In this document: one piece after another, positions 1 to 12,999 of the stretch
Numbering within the stretch: the stretch's first letter is position 1
Layout: each line of letters opens with the position of its first letter
NCBI GenBank assembly: GCA_051294375.1
Contig: CM119264.1
Location: 5,015,045-5,079,044, forward strand
DNA length: 64,000 nt
Source: Paraspadella gotoi
Taxonomy: Eukaryota; Chaetognatha
Direction: 5' to 3'
Made by a program: the position numbers and the translations under genes
Notes under the pieces: generated by a model
The model's database searches: none
What the model was told of the DNA's origin: nothing
The model's input: only the letters and a program-made list of their open reading frames with translations

Positions 1-399
1 CGCTCTCAGTTCGTCTTACTCTTTGCGCTCATCTGCTCATTCATATGTATTCTCAATCTGCATTTCCATCTGGTCTCTGATTGGCCGATTTCGGTTACGA
101 GGCCCATCTGCTCCGCGATGGCGATTGGCCAAACGAGAGAGAGAAAAGGAGAATTCCCAAATCCCTCTTTGCCTTAATTACTCGGAGACTTCACCGGTAA
201 AGCGAGTTTCCTTGGCAACGATAAAAGTTCCTTTCGAGTGATAAACGAGGTTTTATTTTCTGCTTTTTGCTATTTTTTAAAAAAATATGTAACGAAATTT
301 AGTAAACACAAGAATTACATTTTTGCAATCTTTCTCTATTTTTCGGCTGATTAAATAATCTATTTAGTTAAAAATAAAACCATCGTCATCATGATCATA

Positions 400-735
400 A
401 TCCTATTAATCATCATCATCATCATGCTTAACATTAAAAATCATCATAAACTTCATTATCATCATCATCATCATCATCATCATGGTTATCATATATTAAA
501 AATCACCATAAAACATTATCATCATCACCATCATTGTCGAATCATCATCATCATCATCATCACATCATCATTGGTTATCAATTAAAAATCACCATAAACT
601 CATCATCATACTACCATCATTGTCGACATCATCATCATCATATCATCATCATCAACAAGGTTATCATTAAAAATCACATAAACATCATCATCAAACCATC
701 ATATTGTCAACATCATCATCATCATCATCATCCAA
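400..735. repeat. (ATC)n-rich simple repeat block
   Basis: Interrupted runs of ATC/ATT triplets separated by a recurring unit of the kind 'TTATCATTAAAAATCACCATAAA'-like spacing. Histidine- or isoleucine-rich open frames here are artefacts of the repeat. The same block occurs at about 14345-14720. Confidence 0.9.
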
Positions 736-832
736 TCAAATCGTCACCATCATCATACCTTCCTCAACATAAACGGCGTTTGCATCGCCTTTCTTCACTT
801 CCGGCGCGCCCACTTTCCGATCTTTGACGTAC

Positions 833-1102
833 GGTGGCGCCGTCGCTGACCGACACTACAAAGGCGTCGCGACCGACGGCGCCGGCACCGGCCTCGATTT
901 CAGCTCGAAGAGCGCCGCTTTTGACGTCGGCGACAGTGAAAAGAGCGCCGTGCTGACTGGCGTCGTCGATGCCCGGCGAAAAGCGCCGCTCGGGGTCAGG
1001 GCGACGCCGGATTTGAAAAGGCGGAGGGAAGGACGACGGCGTCGAGACGGAAGACGAGGGCGTCGGGGGCGTGTCGGGGTCAGTGGCGGAGAGGTGGCGC
1101 CA
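833..1102 (-). pseudogene. CSPG-repeat exon, duplicate copy A
   Basis: Minus-strand duplicate of the exon at 14791-15061. Reading from an AG acceptor at 1103-1104, one frame gives a short 'SATDPDTPP' motif and a second frame gives 'HGALFTVADVKSG' and 'DAFVVSVSDG', the hallmarks of a CSPG repeat (DxDTPP opener, FTxxDVxxG middle, DxFxxxVSDG end). The exon closes at a GTACGT donor. The two halves are in different frames, so an indel lies between them. I treat it as a redundant, error-bearing copy of the FREM-like gene rather than a separate locus. Confidence 0.55.
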
Positions 1103-1409
1103 CTGAGGATGGGCAGGGAGTGGAAGGTTTTGGAGCGTGAGATAAGGAGGAAGTGAATGAAGAAATGTTATGATTAAATATTTATTTAAAAAATATAAAA
1201 ACAAAGCAGGGAAAGAATGAATTGACTATTCAATAGCCAAGTTAAAAAAGTAAAAAAGAAAAAAGATAGCAAAGAGAAAGCAGAGAAGATAGAAATAAAA
1301 GAAAAAGAGAAAGAAAATAAGACTGTCACAATCAAAGAAGAGAGAGAAAGAGAGAAAGAAAGAAAATTAGAAAGAAACGAAGAAATTAAAAAAGAAAGAA
1401 ATAATCTTT

Positions 1410-1680
1410 CCATCCCACTCAACGATCGCCACGCCCCCTTCCGGAATCTCGATCGGCGTCGTCCTCAGCGTCGGCGCCTCGTCGTCCACCGAAGAACCGT
1501 CACGTCGAGACGCTGATCCCGATGCAGTTGGAGGCGACGCGAACTCCGCCGACGCCGCCGTCTCGTTTCCGGCGCCGACTTGGCTTCGATCGGCGCGCCG
1601 TTGCAGACAGAGAATTCGAGGCGGAGAACGAGAGGAAAGGGGCCGACGTCGGTGATGGGGGCGAGCCGACTTGAGAGCGG
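1410..1680 (-). pseudogene. CSPG-repeat exon fragment, duplicate copy A
   Basis: Minus-strand duplicate of the exon at 15383-15643. The motif 'VDDEAPTLRTTP' followed by 'IPEGGVAIVEWD' is readable; this is the linker that opens a CSPG repeat (VDDxAPxL...EGG). The upstream half is in another frame. Compared with the 15.4-kb copy, each copy has a base the other lacks around the same codons; merging them gives an open frame. Confidence 0.5.
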
Positions 1681-1689
1681 AGACCCCTG

Positions 1690-4140
1690 TCGCGCGAGTT
1701 GTAGACTACAGCTAGCGCACGCAATAAGTACGAGATATATATTAAATCATAATGTTCTAAGAATGCGAAAAGACCTTTTAGATCAGATAGCTGACTCTCA
1801 ATGAGGAATTCAGTCAGTTATATATACGAGTCAGGTTGGTCTTCCTCTGTCAATTGCAAATTAAATCAGTCCTGTGGATCGTCATTCTGAGGTCAGCATT
1901 ATCATTTGTATAGGAAGGGAAAATCCTAAATTAAGTGCTACTAGTCGCAAGACATAGAAATCTATATATATCAACCAAACAACAAGACCGTAACCTGGTG
2001 CGATACATGCAGTGTCACAGAGTAAATAAAACAAAATGTTTGGCTAAGTTAAAAGGTCTAATTTGAAGGGGTAGATCGATAATTGGTCCATTGGATCATA
2101 ATGACTATCCGCTCAAATTAATTTTCATTTGATCATTAGCTTATGTCCATTGACCAATGTCATACGTCTCACAAAATAAGGTACACATAAGTAAAAAAAG
2201 AAGGAGTGATAAGAATTGGGATATTTTTGTAGGTTTTTGTTATATAACAAAGGCGACGGACTTATTTAAGACTCAGCGAATTATATTTTTAAGGTAATTC
2301 AGTCCGAAGTTATTCCCGACTAAACTTGTACCTAACTTGATACTATAGTGCCGAGTTCTCTCTATTCGCTCTATTATATATATGAGATAAAAGGTAACTA
2401 GAGAGTTGCTATAAAGTGTCTCCAGAGCAAATCAATACCCGTGACCACAACTTTAATTGATGATAAGCATCCTCATTCCACTGGTAGCTGTACTTCTCTT
2501 GACTTCTTATGTGATACAAGTATTTGCGTATTTCGCGAAGTCTGTAGTTCAATTATTGCAACAATTTCCATTGACGTATTGGTCCATCTTTGACTCCAAT
2601 AGTTATATAATCTCTAGTTAACTATTTATTATTATGTATTTCCAATTATCCTGTTTATTTCGTCTTGAGAGTTACTGACCATTCGGAAAATGGTCTCTAC
2701 ATAAGCTAAGAACCATCGTACGAAGCTATCTCTCTACTCGTCTACACGGAAGATTATAACGGCTGTAGATGAGGCACCGTGCAGATGTGTGAACTGACGT
2801 TACTGCAATTCTCGTGAAATTTCAAATTACTGAAACGAGGAATTGATATCAGTGAGATAATCTTCCTGTTAAGCTCAAATAGTGTAAAGAAGGAGAGAAA
2901 ATGTTCCTAGAAGACACTCCTTTGTGTAAGGATATCCATATTTAATATAACAATTATTATCTATCCTATATACGATAATACATAAATTGAACGAATATTT
3001 TGTGGAAAGATGAAACTTAAGAACAAATCTTAACGAGCCGGTATTCATATGAATCTGGCCTTTTAAAGGATATGAAGAGCAATATAGAACAAACGGAACG
3101 GACTACGTATAGGAATACTTGTAAACTCGAAGTCGCTTAGAGATGAGAGGAGGAAATCACCTAAAATTGAGGTTAGTATCCAGGCGTGTCGAAGATGCAC
3201 GGAGCAAGAAAGTGTGGCGTCGTCGCGAAGCACCATATCTTCGACATCCATGACTTTGATCGCGCTGCTCGCATCGATATATCGCCACCGAAGGAGAGTC
3301 TCTGAGATCTGAATATACACCTACACTATCTTTTCGCCGTCGCTCACTTCGAAATTTCACTCTCCTCTCTGCTGTGGGCTGCATGGATCGTTCCCGGCCC
3401 CGCATAGGCTACACCTGACCAGAGACGAGACCTGGTTCCGACGGACTGCACATCGAGGACCCGCTTCGCAGAGCTATCCGAGGTCACTAACATACTACGT
3501 TACTGTCGCGTGCGGCGTGGACTACGACATGATACAGCGGGCGTGTGGAGTCGTTCGCTATGATCTCGGGAGACAATCAGCAGAGCACCGCAGAGCTTGC
3601 AGCCCAGAGGCGAAGGGTGATGTTCGAGCGCATAGAGTGAGGATTGGAGGAGTGAGGAGGAAGACGAGCATCGAGAGTGCAGAGACGCTGCAAGAGTGAT
3701 CATGATGATTAATATCATTTATAATTCATGTTAATCCATCTATGTTATTGACTGAGACAACAGAAACGAAGAGTCTGGAGATCAATCTGATTTCTCAAAT
3801 ATTAACTATTATCTTAACAAGGAATACTTGTGCAATACGTGAACCATAAAAAAATTTCGGGACTTGTCAGAATGATATCGAAAGCTTAATGTACTTCAAA
3901 CGGATATTGACTATGATTCATATAGGTGTAATGCATAAGGTGCGAGAGAGATATTAAAACACCAATAGCATTGCTCCGGTCTTGATTGCACATCAAAGAC
4001 AAGAAAATGAGACTCGGAGACGATGATTATGGCGTTATTTGTATCTTTAACATAAATTATAATGGATAATTTTGTAAATATACTACTCGTAACAATTCCT
4101 CATTGTGAGAGAAAAATATACCGTGTCACATATTACTCTA
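1690..4140. other. No gene recognised
   Basis: AT-rich sequence with only short, unconvincing open frames. It follows copy A directly and precedes the recognisable inverted noisy copy of the 18-19.6 kb region. Some scattered words (for example around 2730-2760) resemble the complement of about 20.5 kb, so it may be the continuation of that noisy inverted copy, but the match is too weak to assert. Confidence 0.4.
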
Positions 4141-4986
4141 TTATATGTATTAATGATGACGAACTAGACAAAAAGAAATCGTCAATCCGATATTTGGGTA
4201 TTTAAGCATCACATTTCTCCAGCATATTCATACCTTCTCCTTTACCAGACGACAAGGCAATACTAATGTTCGCCAAACTTGCACGCCTCCTCGGCTCAGA
4301 TTCTCCCGACTATGGCGGACGCTGCGGCGATCGAATCAAACTTTTACAGGCACAAAGGCCGGATGGTCGACCGGAAGTCAGGCCGACGGCGGCTGAGCTG
4401 GATGAGGAAATTGGCGTAACGGATCAGAAAAACTTTCAGACGGATACAACTGAGACGAGCACCGAAGAGTTCTTGGGGACCAACGAGAAAGTCGAAAAAG
4501 GAGCACGAGCACGGATACTTAGGTGAATGAATGAATTGACGATTTGCGTGTTCGTAGACGAAAGAAGCGAGTTAGACGCGGATGGGAGGGCATATGTATG
4601 GACGCACAGAATATCAGAGGAGAAGGAGAGAAGGGACAGGCAAGTAGAGGAGGAGAGGAGACAGAGGCGGACGACGAGAGAGGGGAGGAGAGAGAAGCAA
4701 AGGAGAGAGAGACGAAAGACATGTAGGGAAGGGAGAGAGTAGATGCGATACAGGAGGATCACTGCACGGGAGACATGCGCGAGCAATGTATTATTTTGAT
4801 CTCGTGCAATTCCTATATAAGTCAAAAGTACACAAGAGAGAGAAGCAACTATAATAGACTGGTATATAGTGAGGAGGAGAGCAGTGACCATGATTTTCAA
4901 GAGTTAGCCGCCGGCTCGTGAACCTGCGAGGTTGAGCTGAAAGCCCGCCCGGAAGAGATTAGAGCCTAGAAAGAGAAGAGAGAGAG

Positions 4987-5037
<51 letters not shown>

Positions 5038-6501
5038 GAGAGAGAGAGTGTGACACGTAGAATAGCCCATTTCGCGCTGCCGTCGATTCCGCTTTTCAGT
5101 CGACGGGGGTGGACGATTCAGACGGTTGCCTTCGAGATTCGAAAACCGTTCGGCCGCGTGGGGGTGTGTTTTGGACGTCGAAAGTGAGTCGAGGATGTGG
5201 CGCTGCTTCAAGGTGTCAATCGAGGGATCCCGGTTTGACGGAGCGATTCCTGCGGGTCTTCGGTGCGAAGGAGGAAAAGAGAACGGACGACGACCGTGCT
5301 TCCCAGCTCTTCGGTCTGAAACGACGGTTATCCGTCACGGTGGGAATTGCTCGGTGTCGACAGCAATAACATCGACCCGGGCGCGATCTTTTTCACCTCG
5401 GGTCTCTTGATCTGGCGCGCCGGTAGTGACGGAACTGAATAGGCTCTAGTCCCGTTTGACGGGGCCTTCACGGCAGAGAGGGACGACGGAACGGAATGCA
5501 ATAGCGATTTAGGCCGATTTCTCAAAACTGTCGAGCGTACTAAAGGACGGGGGGCTGGGCGATGGGGCGCCCTTGGTCGGCGACCTCAGCCCAAGTGGCG
5601 AGATGTGGCGATGGATGAGTCTGGTTGTGGCCGCGAGGATGGGCGACGACGGGCGCTCCGTTATTGCCAGGTCGGAGGAGCTGACCGGTAGTCGGTCTTG
5701 CCCATGCCGCGATTCTTCGGGGGCGGCGTCGACGAACAATAGCGGCCGCTGTTGATCGGCCGCCGTGAACCGAGTTGGTCGTGGACGCGCCGGCAGGAGA
5801 GACGCGCTCAATCGATGTCGCACGCAACACGTTTATGAACCGCCGACCCCGGCCGCGGATTCAGACTCTGGACAGCGGGCGTCGTTAACCAGTTTCTCGT
5901 GACGGGGGGGGGGGGATTCGCCGCAAAATTCCGGCATGTCCGTTATTAAAGGAAAGAGTGGATCCGCGTTTAAGAATGGCGTGGCTAAGGCTACGCTTGT
6001 GGTGGGCGGGGCGTTTTTTTGTGGACGCGTTACGGGTTCGAGGAAGTGGATCGAGGACGAATATATTCCGGTCAGGAGAGAGGCACGTGAGATTGGGGAA
6101 GAGCGGGTTAGGGGTGCGTCCGATGGCGGTTCCGTTGGGGGGGCGGGGAACGGGGCGAATTCTGGGGGGGGAAGGGGTGGAATGCGGGGGAGGTGAGCGG
6201 TTGGTGAAAGGATATTTTTGTACAGTAAGGTTTTAAATTTAGCAGAGTGAAGTGATTGAATCAGTTATCAAATTCAATTCTCCATGGAATATTTTATTTC
6301 TCCACACTCTTCTTACTTGATTTATATCATATTTTAAACTTTTTTTTAAGGCTTTTATATAAAAGAGTAGATAAGTTTTTTTTTTGGAACCATACTGGCT
6401 GGTAAAAATAATATTTAAAGAAACAATTGGGGTCTTAAAAAAAAAACTAATTTGATTCAATCCAGGGGTTTCCCTAATAACATAGCTTGGGCTAGTCGGC
6501 A
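4140..6501 (+). pseudogene. Noisy inverted copy of the CSPG exon region 18155-19610
   Basis: The plus strand here follows the minus strand of 18155-19610 in order: 4140-4400 matches about 19610-19400, 5050-5460 matches 19110-18760, 5830-6310 matches 18580-18300, and 6310-6501 matches 18300-18160. Recognisable fragments of the CSPG exon remain, but no frame stays open because there are frequent insertions, many in G and T homopolymers. The copy stops exactly where the N gap begins at 6502. An unpolished contig end is the likeliest origin; a real decayed inverted duplicate is the alternative. Confidence 0.75.
4985..5050. repeat. (GA)n microsatellite
   Basis: Nearly perfect GA dinucleotide tract inside the noisy inverted copy. 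Confidence 0.9.
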
Positions 6502-6526
6502 NNNNNNNNNNNNNNNNNNNNNNNNN
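6502..6526. other. Assembly gap (25 N)
   Basis: Run of N. The noisy inverted copy ends flush with it on the left. Confidence 0.99.
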
Positions 6527-9180
6527 CAAACCCAAACGATCACACGAACATACCTTACAAATGGAGGGACGCGGAGGAAATTCATGCATATATATATAAT
6601 GATTACAACGGAAGTTCGTCGTGTTTTCACAGAATGGCAGATTTTTTATATCTAACGTTTCAAACAGAATCTCTTTAATACAGAAATCGTCGTAGGTATT
6701 TACCTCGTCGCACACCGATTGCCTCTGTGTTTGCCATCTTATCCGATCATGTTAACTTCCGCGATGACCTTCTGTCAGGCCGAGCGGTATCGAGCGGAGA
6801 AAGGGAGGAAGGAGAGATTAAAAATTTATTATCCTTAAACGAGTTTAAAGAGGCGCCACCACGCGGCGAGGAAAAGGAGAGCGAAACTGACAAAACAGTC
6901 TTTTGGGGAGTTCTGCTATTCGTATATAATGCCAATTGCATGTATAACGTATATAAATTTAAGCTAAGTAGAAGCGAACACGTCTTCCAATAAATCTTCT
7001 GTTTGCCATCGATTATAATCTCGAACGCTTTCCTTTTATTTTATTTATTTCTTTTTTCTTAGACCCGATGAAACTTTTTGCCTCGCGAGTTATAAGCCTC
7101 CACACTATTCTATCACTCCCTGTCTCTTCCTTTCTATCGGCTTCGTCTCCGTATTGTTTCTTTCTTCTCTCTTCTCTTGTGGTCTATCTTTTTTACCGAT
7201 CTTTCTGTCTTTCCTTTCTTTCTTGAGATCTTTCTTTCTTCTTATCTTGTCTTATCTTTCTTTATTTCTTCTTTCTTTCTTTCTTTCCTTTTTGTTCCTA
7301 GGACACTCTATGAAAAATGTATCAACTGTCGTCGTGTCATCACGTCGCTTCTTCATTCTGTCGCGTCGTCGCCGCCGTTGAACTCATTTCCTCATGACTT
7401 CACCGCACGGCGTGGCTGACTTTTTTTGTCGTCATTGCTTCTCTCTCTCTCTCTTCTACGTTTATTCAACGCGCGTCTCTCTCTCTCTTATTTTATCTTC
7501 CGCGCTTTCATGTCTTTTCTCTCCTCTCTCATTGAAAAATCAGTTCTCGAGCTATCGTAGATACGATTTCTCGCATGAACTAAGATTACCATTGTACAAA
7601 GCGACGTATCAAGACATTATATTAAAAATATTATACGTACATCATCATACCTTCAAAATTTATATCATGAAATATATATTAATAGATATAGTCTTAATTT
7701 TACTAATTCGGGTCTGTTAAATTTAGTCAGGGATATATTACAGGCGACACACCGGATAACAGGTTCGTCTTGAACCACGACAGCTGTCAGAGCTCAAACG
7801 TGAATCCTGGTGAAAATATTCGTCGTTGCTATCGCGCGTCGTTGTATCGCTCATTGGTCACCATCGTTTTTTTCGTCGTCTTTGTTTTCATCGTCGATTG
7901 TCGTCGTCGTTCGTCGACGTACGTTGTCCATCATCCTCTTGTCATCGATGTTCGTTTGTCACTCGCGCTCGTTCACTCGTCCGCTCTCCGCTCATCACAT
8001 TGTCCATCGTCTCTCTCTATCGTGTTCTCTTTGTCGTCGTCTCGTCGCCTCCATCTTGCACTCACTCTCTCCATCGCACGTTCGTCGTCGTCGTTGTCAT
8101 CATCCTTTTTCATCGCACGTTCGTCGTCGTCGTTGTATCGTCCTCTTTCATCGTCGTCCGCTCGTTGTCAATCCTATTTCGCATCATTCCTCTTTCTCGG
8201 CGAACAAAATCCGCTTCGGCTTTCCATCGAATTCTCTTGAATTCTATGACAAAATTGGAATTAATCTTTTTTTATTCTTCGTCTGAGTTCGATCGTACAC
8301 TTTATCCATTGTTAGACAGCAGGCACTCATTCATCGCAGGGGCGTCCGGGGTCGCTCGTCCGTCCGTCGTCGTTCGTCGTCGTCGTCGTCGTCGTCCGTC
8401 CCGCCCGTCGATCGTCGTCGTCCGTCCGTACGTCGTCAATCTCGCCAACCTCCCCCCTCCCCCCCCAAGTCACCGGACGCTGACTCTTTCCCGCTTCCTA
8501 TCTTCGCACGTCGTTAACCTTAATCGGTCCTAATTTCGAAAATCGCTTACTCCTTCTTTGACCGGGGAACTGTCTCTTTTGATGGCCGCTCTGATCTGCG
8601 CACTTTTCGATGGCGTTTTGATTGCACTTTTCGATGCAGCGTTTCTATCTAATGGCGACGTTGTCTCGCTATGCATGACAGGACATCGCGCTCATTCGAT
8701 TAAAGAATCATCCGCAGGATTCATTTCAACGATTTTTTTAAAAATAAGGTTGGTCAGATTAAAGCGGAAAGTTGAGGCGACCAAAATGTTGGCAAGATGA
8801 TTCGAAAGAGAAAGTGAACGATGCGAACAAAAGCAAAAGTAAATGAACTAGAGATAAGAGAAGAGAGAGAGAGAGAGTCAGTAAACAGTGCTCCCGGCGA
8901 TCACAAAAAACAGAGTTAACGCAATTGCCGATCTCGGATTGACTTCAAGGATTTAAGAAAGAAGAGCGAAAACAAAACAATCCAAGAAAATAAAAAAAAA
9001 AACTAAAGATACAAAAAAAAAAAAACAGAAGAAAAACATAACTACCTCCCCATCACCATCACCCTACCCCCAAGCCACAGCCCCCACTCCCTCCCTCTCC
9101 CCATCAACCTACCCACCACAGCCCCCACCCGCCCCACCTACAAACTCACCATAACTCGCAGAGACCTCCACGCAGAAGAA
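6527..9180. other. No gene recognised; T/C-rich and (CGT)n-rich sequence
   Basis: Contains T-rich and CT-rich tracts (7020-7300, 7440-7530) and a long region rich in CGT/CGTC triplets (about 7810-8440), which opens all three frames and makes Ser/Arg/Val-rich pseudo-proteins. A C-rich stretch with CCCCAC and CCATC words lies at 9040-9150. I see no splice-bounded exon or family motif. Confidence 0.5.
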
Positions 9181-9184
9181 CGAC

Positions 9185-10050
9185 CTGATCCGGGAGGCGT
9201 GTCTTCGTCGGCGGCGAGAAGTTTCCTTTCGGTCAGCGTCCTCGTTTCGCCGTATTCAACGGAACGATCGCTTCGTTGACCACGACGATCGGTACGTTCG
9301 TCGTTGACGCTGGCGGACTTTTACGTCGAATCGCGCCTCGATTTCAGTTGACGCCGATCAGATGTCGCGATGACGAAGAGTCGCTCGACGTCTCCCGCGT
9401 CGGAACGGTAGACGAGGCGTCGCCCGCCGTCCGGCTGACGTTTCCGAGACGGACCACGACGTCGAGGGAATGCGAGAGGGGCGTTGACGACGCTGTTCCA
9501 CGCTGACCGGCGTCGCCTCCTCCGTCTCCAACGTCAACGTCCCCGTGGACGGCGCCGATTTGACGAAGAACTCGAAGAACGTCGCCCGGGAAATGTCCTC
9601 GTCTCAACGGCGTCCATCGTCTCCGGAGGAACTATCGCAGCGGCCACCTTCTTTGACGCTCAAGACTCGCGGCGTCGTCGCATCATCGTCCATCGCGGCG
9701 CCTCGTCTTTTCGTCCGGCGTGATTTCGACGGCAGAGAACGACCGCCGCTTTCGAGATTCGCCAGAGTCGCGACGAAGATAGAGACGAGTCGTTCGTGGG
9801 TTCCAACGCCGCGATGGAGACTCTGACGTAGGAGACGGCGCCGTCCACTACGTCGCCGTAAGTGAAAGAGGGTTGCTGCGGCGTCTGCGGCAGTGTCAGC
9901 GCTGCCGGCGGCAGCGTCGCGGCGGCGTCGGACGCGTAGGTATCGCAGCGTTGGGAGGAGAAGCGACCGACGAAGGTGAAATGAGAAGGCGCCGTGTCAG
10001 GATCGGGAGAGAGCGAAGTGAGGGCGGTGTGGAGAGGGGCGGAGTTTTGG
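9185..10050 (-). CDS. CSPG-repeat exon(s) of the FREM-like gene, frame-disrupted
   Basis: After a pyrimidine-rich acceptor at 10051-10052, the minus strand reads 'SLSPDPDTAPSHFTFVG', then 'SFTYGDVVDGAVSYVRVS' and 'ALEPTNDS', which matches a CSPG repeat: DPDTxP opener, FTYGDVxxG, then a PTND linker. Further down 'EYGETRTLTERKLLAADEDT' is the start of another repeat, ending at a possible GTCGTT donor at 9184. The pieces lie in different frames, so at least two indels interrupt them. Unless these are assembly errors the exon would be non-functional. It fits between the 14.8-kb exon and further downstream exons of the same minus-strand gene. Confidence 0.6.
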
Positions 10051-10268
10051 CTGAAGGTGGAGGAGGGATGAAAGGAGTGAGTGGAGTTGATGAGAGAATG
10101 AATAATGAGTGAGGAAAATAATAATGAATGAATGAATTAATGAATAAAAGAATAAATTATGACAAAAATAAATGAATTAAAAATTAATAATAAATCGATC
10201 ACATTAAAAGAGAGATCCCCAACCATAGTCCTACCTTCACGCACACCAACGCCTCATTCACGCGCCAC

Positions 10269-10476
10269 CTGACGGCGCCTGAATCGTGCCACCGGAAGGA
10301 CGAACGACGTTAAACGTCCGCACGCTCCGCCGAGCCGGCCGCCGCCGACGCTTCGCCGCTGCTTCCCCCGCCCGCCGACGCTTCACCGCCGCTCCGCCCG
10401 CAGCTTTTGAATTCCGCTTGGTCTCTGCTTGCTTCGACGACTTGCCCGAAACGTTCCTCGCTCCCGCGATTGCCAC
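10269..10476 (-). CDS. Possible exon, Lys/Arg/Ala-rich, product unknown
   Basis: Bounded on the minus strand by a TTTTCAG acceptor and a CAG|GTGGCG donor, with one frame open throughout (about 69 codons) rich in Ala, Lys and Arg. It shows no CSPG signature. It lies within the span of the FREM-like gene but could be a chance GC-rich open frame; the other two frames are partly open as well. Confidence 0.25.
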
Positions 10477-10489
10477 CTGAAAAGAGCGC

Positions 10490-11880
10490 TGCCCGTACGG
10501 TGCCCGACCTCGCCCCCGGTGTGAGGTAAGTCACTCCGCCGCGCCGCAGTCCGCCGCGGTGAAGGCGGTGCAGCGGTGGAGGACAGGTGTGGCGGGGCGG
10601 GGCACGGATGCGGGCGGCAGAGGATTGACCGGAATCTAAAAAGGGGAAAAAAATCATTATCTGATTGACCGAGTTATTATATGATTGATTGATTGATTGA
10701 ATTGATTGATTGATTGATTCATTGATAGATTGAATAGTTAAGATAGATTAGATAGATAGAATAGATAAACTAGATAGATATATAGATTCGATTGGTTTAA
10801 ATATTTATAAGCATTTTTCAAAATTAAAATCTGATTAGGTGAATTTAAATTTTGGTGTTTAACTAATCTTACGATGAAAACGCAATGATTTTAAATAATT
10901 TTATTCATATCAATTAAAATTTCAAAAAATAAAAATAAGGGAAAAACAAAAAAATTAAAAAAGACAATTTTTGCTTTCGGATAAAGGATAAAAAGAGAGA
11001 AATAAAAAAAAACTCTCACGGAAACGAAAAAAGAGAGAGAAAAAGCAAAACGAGGGAAATGGGAAAAAAAAAGAAAGAAAGAAAAAACAAAATGAGGGAA
11101 AATGGGGGGAAAAAAGAAAAGAAAATAAAGCAAAACGAGGAAATGGTAAAAAAAAAAAAAAAAATTATAAGGAAATAGAAAAAAAAAGGTAAGAAAATAA
11201 ATTGTTTTCATCTTCAGGAAGAGAAATAATTTTAAAAATGGAGGATTTTTTCGCCCTTTCAGCTTCTAGTAGGAGTAAATTGAGAGTAATTTCCAGCAAA
11301 AAGGAATTTTTTTATCATGCGTTTTCTTACGGGAAAGAAAACGAACTTGGAAATCCCGCATTTATTCTTCTCTCTGCCCTCTCTCTCATCTCTCTCCTCT
11401 CTCTCATCTTCTCTCTCCTCTCTCTCTCTGTTTTCTTCCACACTGCACCTAAGTCGCTCAACCGGAATAATGTTTTTTTGTTCCTACCTTTAGTTCTTTA
11501 ATAAAAAAAAGATTTAAAAAAAATAAATTTAGGCTAACCATGAATTGACCAGACAAGGAAAGGGTAACGCAGTATAAACCATGAGATTATCACCTATATA
11601 TGTTCAAAGATTCTAGAACGAGTCTAAATAAATATACACAAAAAAACAAATAAAAACTAACTAAATAACAAATATAACAAATAGACAAAACGAGAAACTA
11701 TTAACTACAAAGAAAAAAAAAACAATAATATTTCTCATGAAAACGTCCGTTGGCGATCAACCGACGAGGGCCGAGTTCCAAACTGACAGAAAATTCAGTG
11801 GAGGATGAATGGATAAAAAAGAAGAGAGATGGAGAAAAGTAGCGGAAGACTTTAATTAAGCGTTTCATGGCCAGGACGCC

Positions 11881-11919
<39 letters not shown>

Positions 11920-12030
11920 GAGGAGAGAGAATTTCTCTCCGGTCGCCTATCACATCCAGACCGACCAACGGGCTTTTACTTAACAAAAGCAAAAGAAAAA
12001 AAAATTAAGACTAGGAGATGCGAATTGTTG
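10490..12030. other. No gene recognised; A-rich and GA-rich spacer
   Basis: Holds GATT/ATTG repeats near 10670-10780, an A-rich tract with many AAAGAAA words (10900-11200), a CT-rich tract at 11365-11435 and GA repeats at 11880-11930. No exon-like open frame with family motifs. Confidence 0.5.
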
Positions 12031-12039
12031 TTCTTTACT

Positions 12040-12990
12040 AATGACGACGGACGAGGGACGATTACTAAAGTCACGTAACGCAAGCAACCGAATCGGAAAC
12101 AAGGACGCCACAACCTGGGCAACGCCGACTTCATGGTAACGTCAGTTCCTTCGACGCCGACGACGCGATAGGCGACGCCGTCAGAGCGGAACTGGAAGCG
12201 GGGATTTCGCGCGGCGTCAAAAAGGTCGGGGCGGCGTCGAATCAATAGGGCATCAAATCCGGCGTCCCTTGGCGTCGGCGTCGGCGGCGGCGGCGGCCGG
12301 CGACGTTAAGTTTAAATTTAGCTACATTCTTTCCCACACGACGGCAACATCGATCGGTGGAAAAGGAGAGCGCGAGATTGTAAGCGCCGGCAGCAAGCGT
12401 CAGCGGGGCGGCGCCGGCGGCGTCGGCGGCAGACGAGTTACGATCTTCTGCCGAAATCCGACGGAAAGAAGCGAAAACCGGCGCCGACAAATACGCACTT
12501 CCATCCACGCGGTCGAATGCATCAAACGACGGCTGCGGATAATTGCAGCAACAACAGCAGCTCATTCAGCGACAGCAACTCTATATACATTTCGTCTTCG
12601 TCAACAGCAAGATCAACGGAATCAGCAGCAGGCCAAATCAATCGAGCTTCTCCGCCGAAAAAAAATCATCAAGCAGCAGCAGAGCAGGACGTACCGACAG
12701 AAAAAGCGGAAAAAAAAAGTGTGGAACTACGACGTTCCCACTGCCGATTGCGCCGCGCCGCGCCACCGCCGCCTCCGCGCAGCCTCCCACGCCGGAAAGA
12801 ACTTCATCCGGGGGGTGAGCAAGGAATCGGTCTCAAATTCCGGATGTAACCGAAGTAAGGAAATCGGCGGAAACCGAGGACTCCGTACCGCCTCGACCGG
12901 CCGAACCAGTTATCTGCAGAAAAACAGCTTTTGCGAAGAATGCAACAAGCTGCTTGTCACTAGAACTGTGAGTGGGGACATGTTGGCGAC
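12040..12990. other. GC-rich coding-like island, strand unresolved
   Basis: High GC and several overlapping open frames on both strands, similar in base use to the CSPG exons nearby. On the plus strand a Gln/Ser/Pro/Lys-rich, disordered-looking frame runs from about 12540 to a possible GTGAGC donor near 12815. The same frame reopens after a TGA, with a short segment ending in 'TSCLSLEL'. On the minus strand 12565-12242 is open, but I could not read a clear CSPG signature. It may be a distorted exon of the minus-strand gene or an unrelated plus-strand exon; I do not choose. Confidence 0.3.
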
Positions 12991-12999
12991 CAAAGTTGC

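Larger units (their letters stand above)
1..1685. repeat. Direct duplicate (copy A) of 13943-15690
   Basis: This stretch aligns throughout with 13943-15690 in the same orientation: the same 5' sequence, the same (ATC)n-rich block, the same two CSPG-type exons and the same A/G-rich spacer. The differences are mostly one- or two-base insertions and deletions, many in homopolymers, in both copies. That pattern is more like two uncorrected representations of one locus than an old duplication. The copy starts before the window edge and similarity is lost near 1685. Confidence 0.85.

Noticed and set aside
391-827. His/Ile-rich open frames
   Set aside because: Produced by the (ATC)n repeat; they occur in both duplicate copies with shifted frames and have no splice or family support.
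7810-8533. Long Ser/Val/Arg-rich open frames of up to 235 codons
   Set aside because: All three plus frames are open because of CGT/TCG triplet repetition; no motif.
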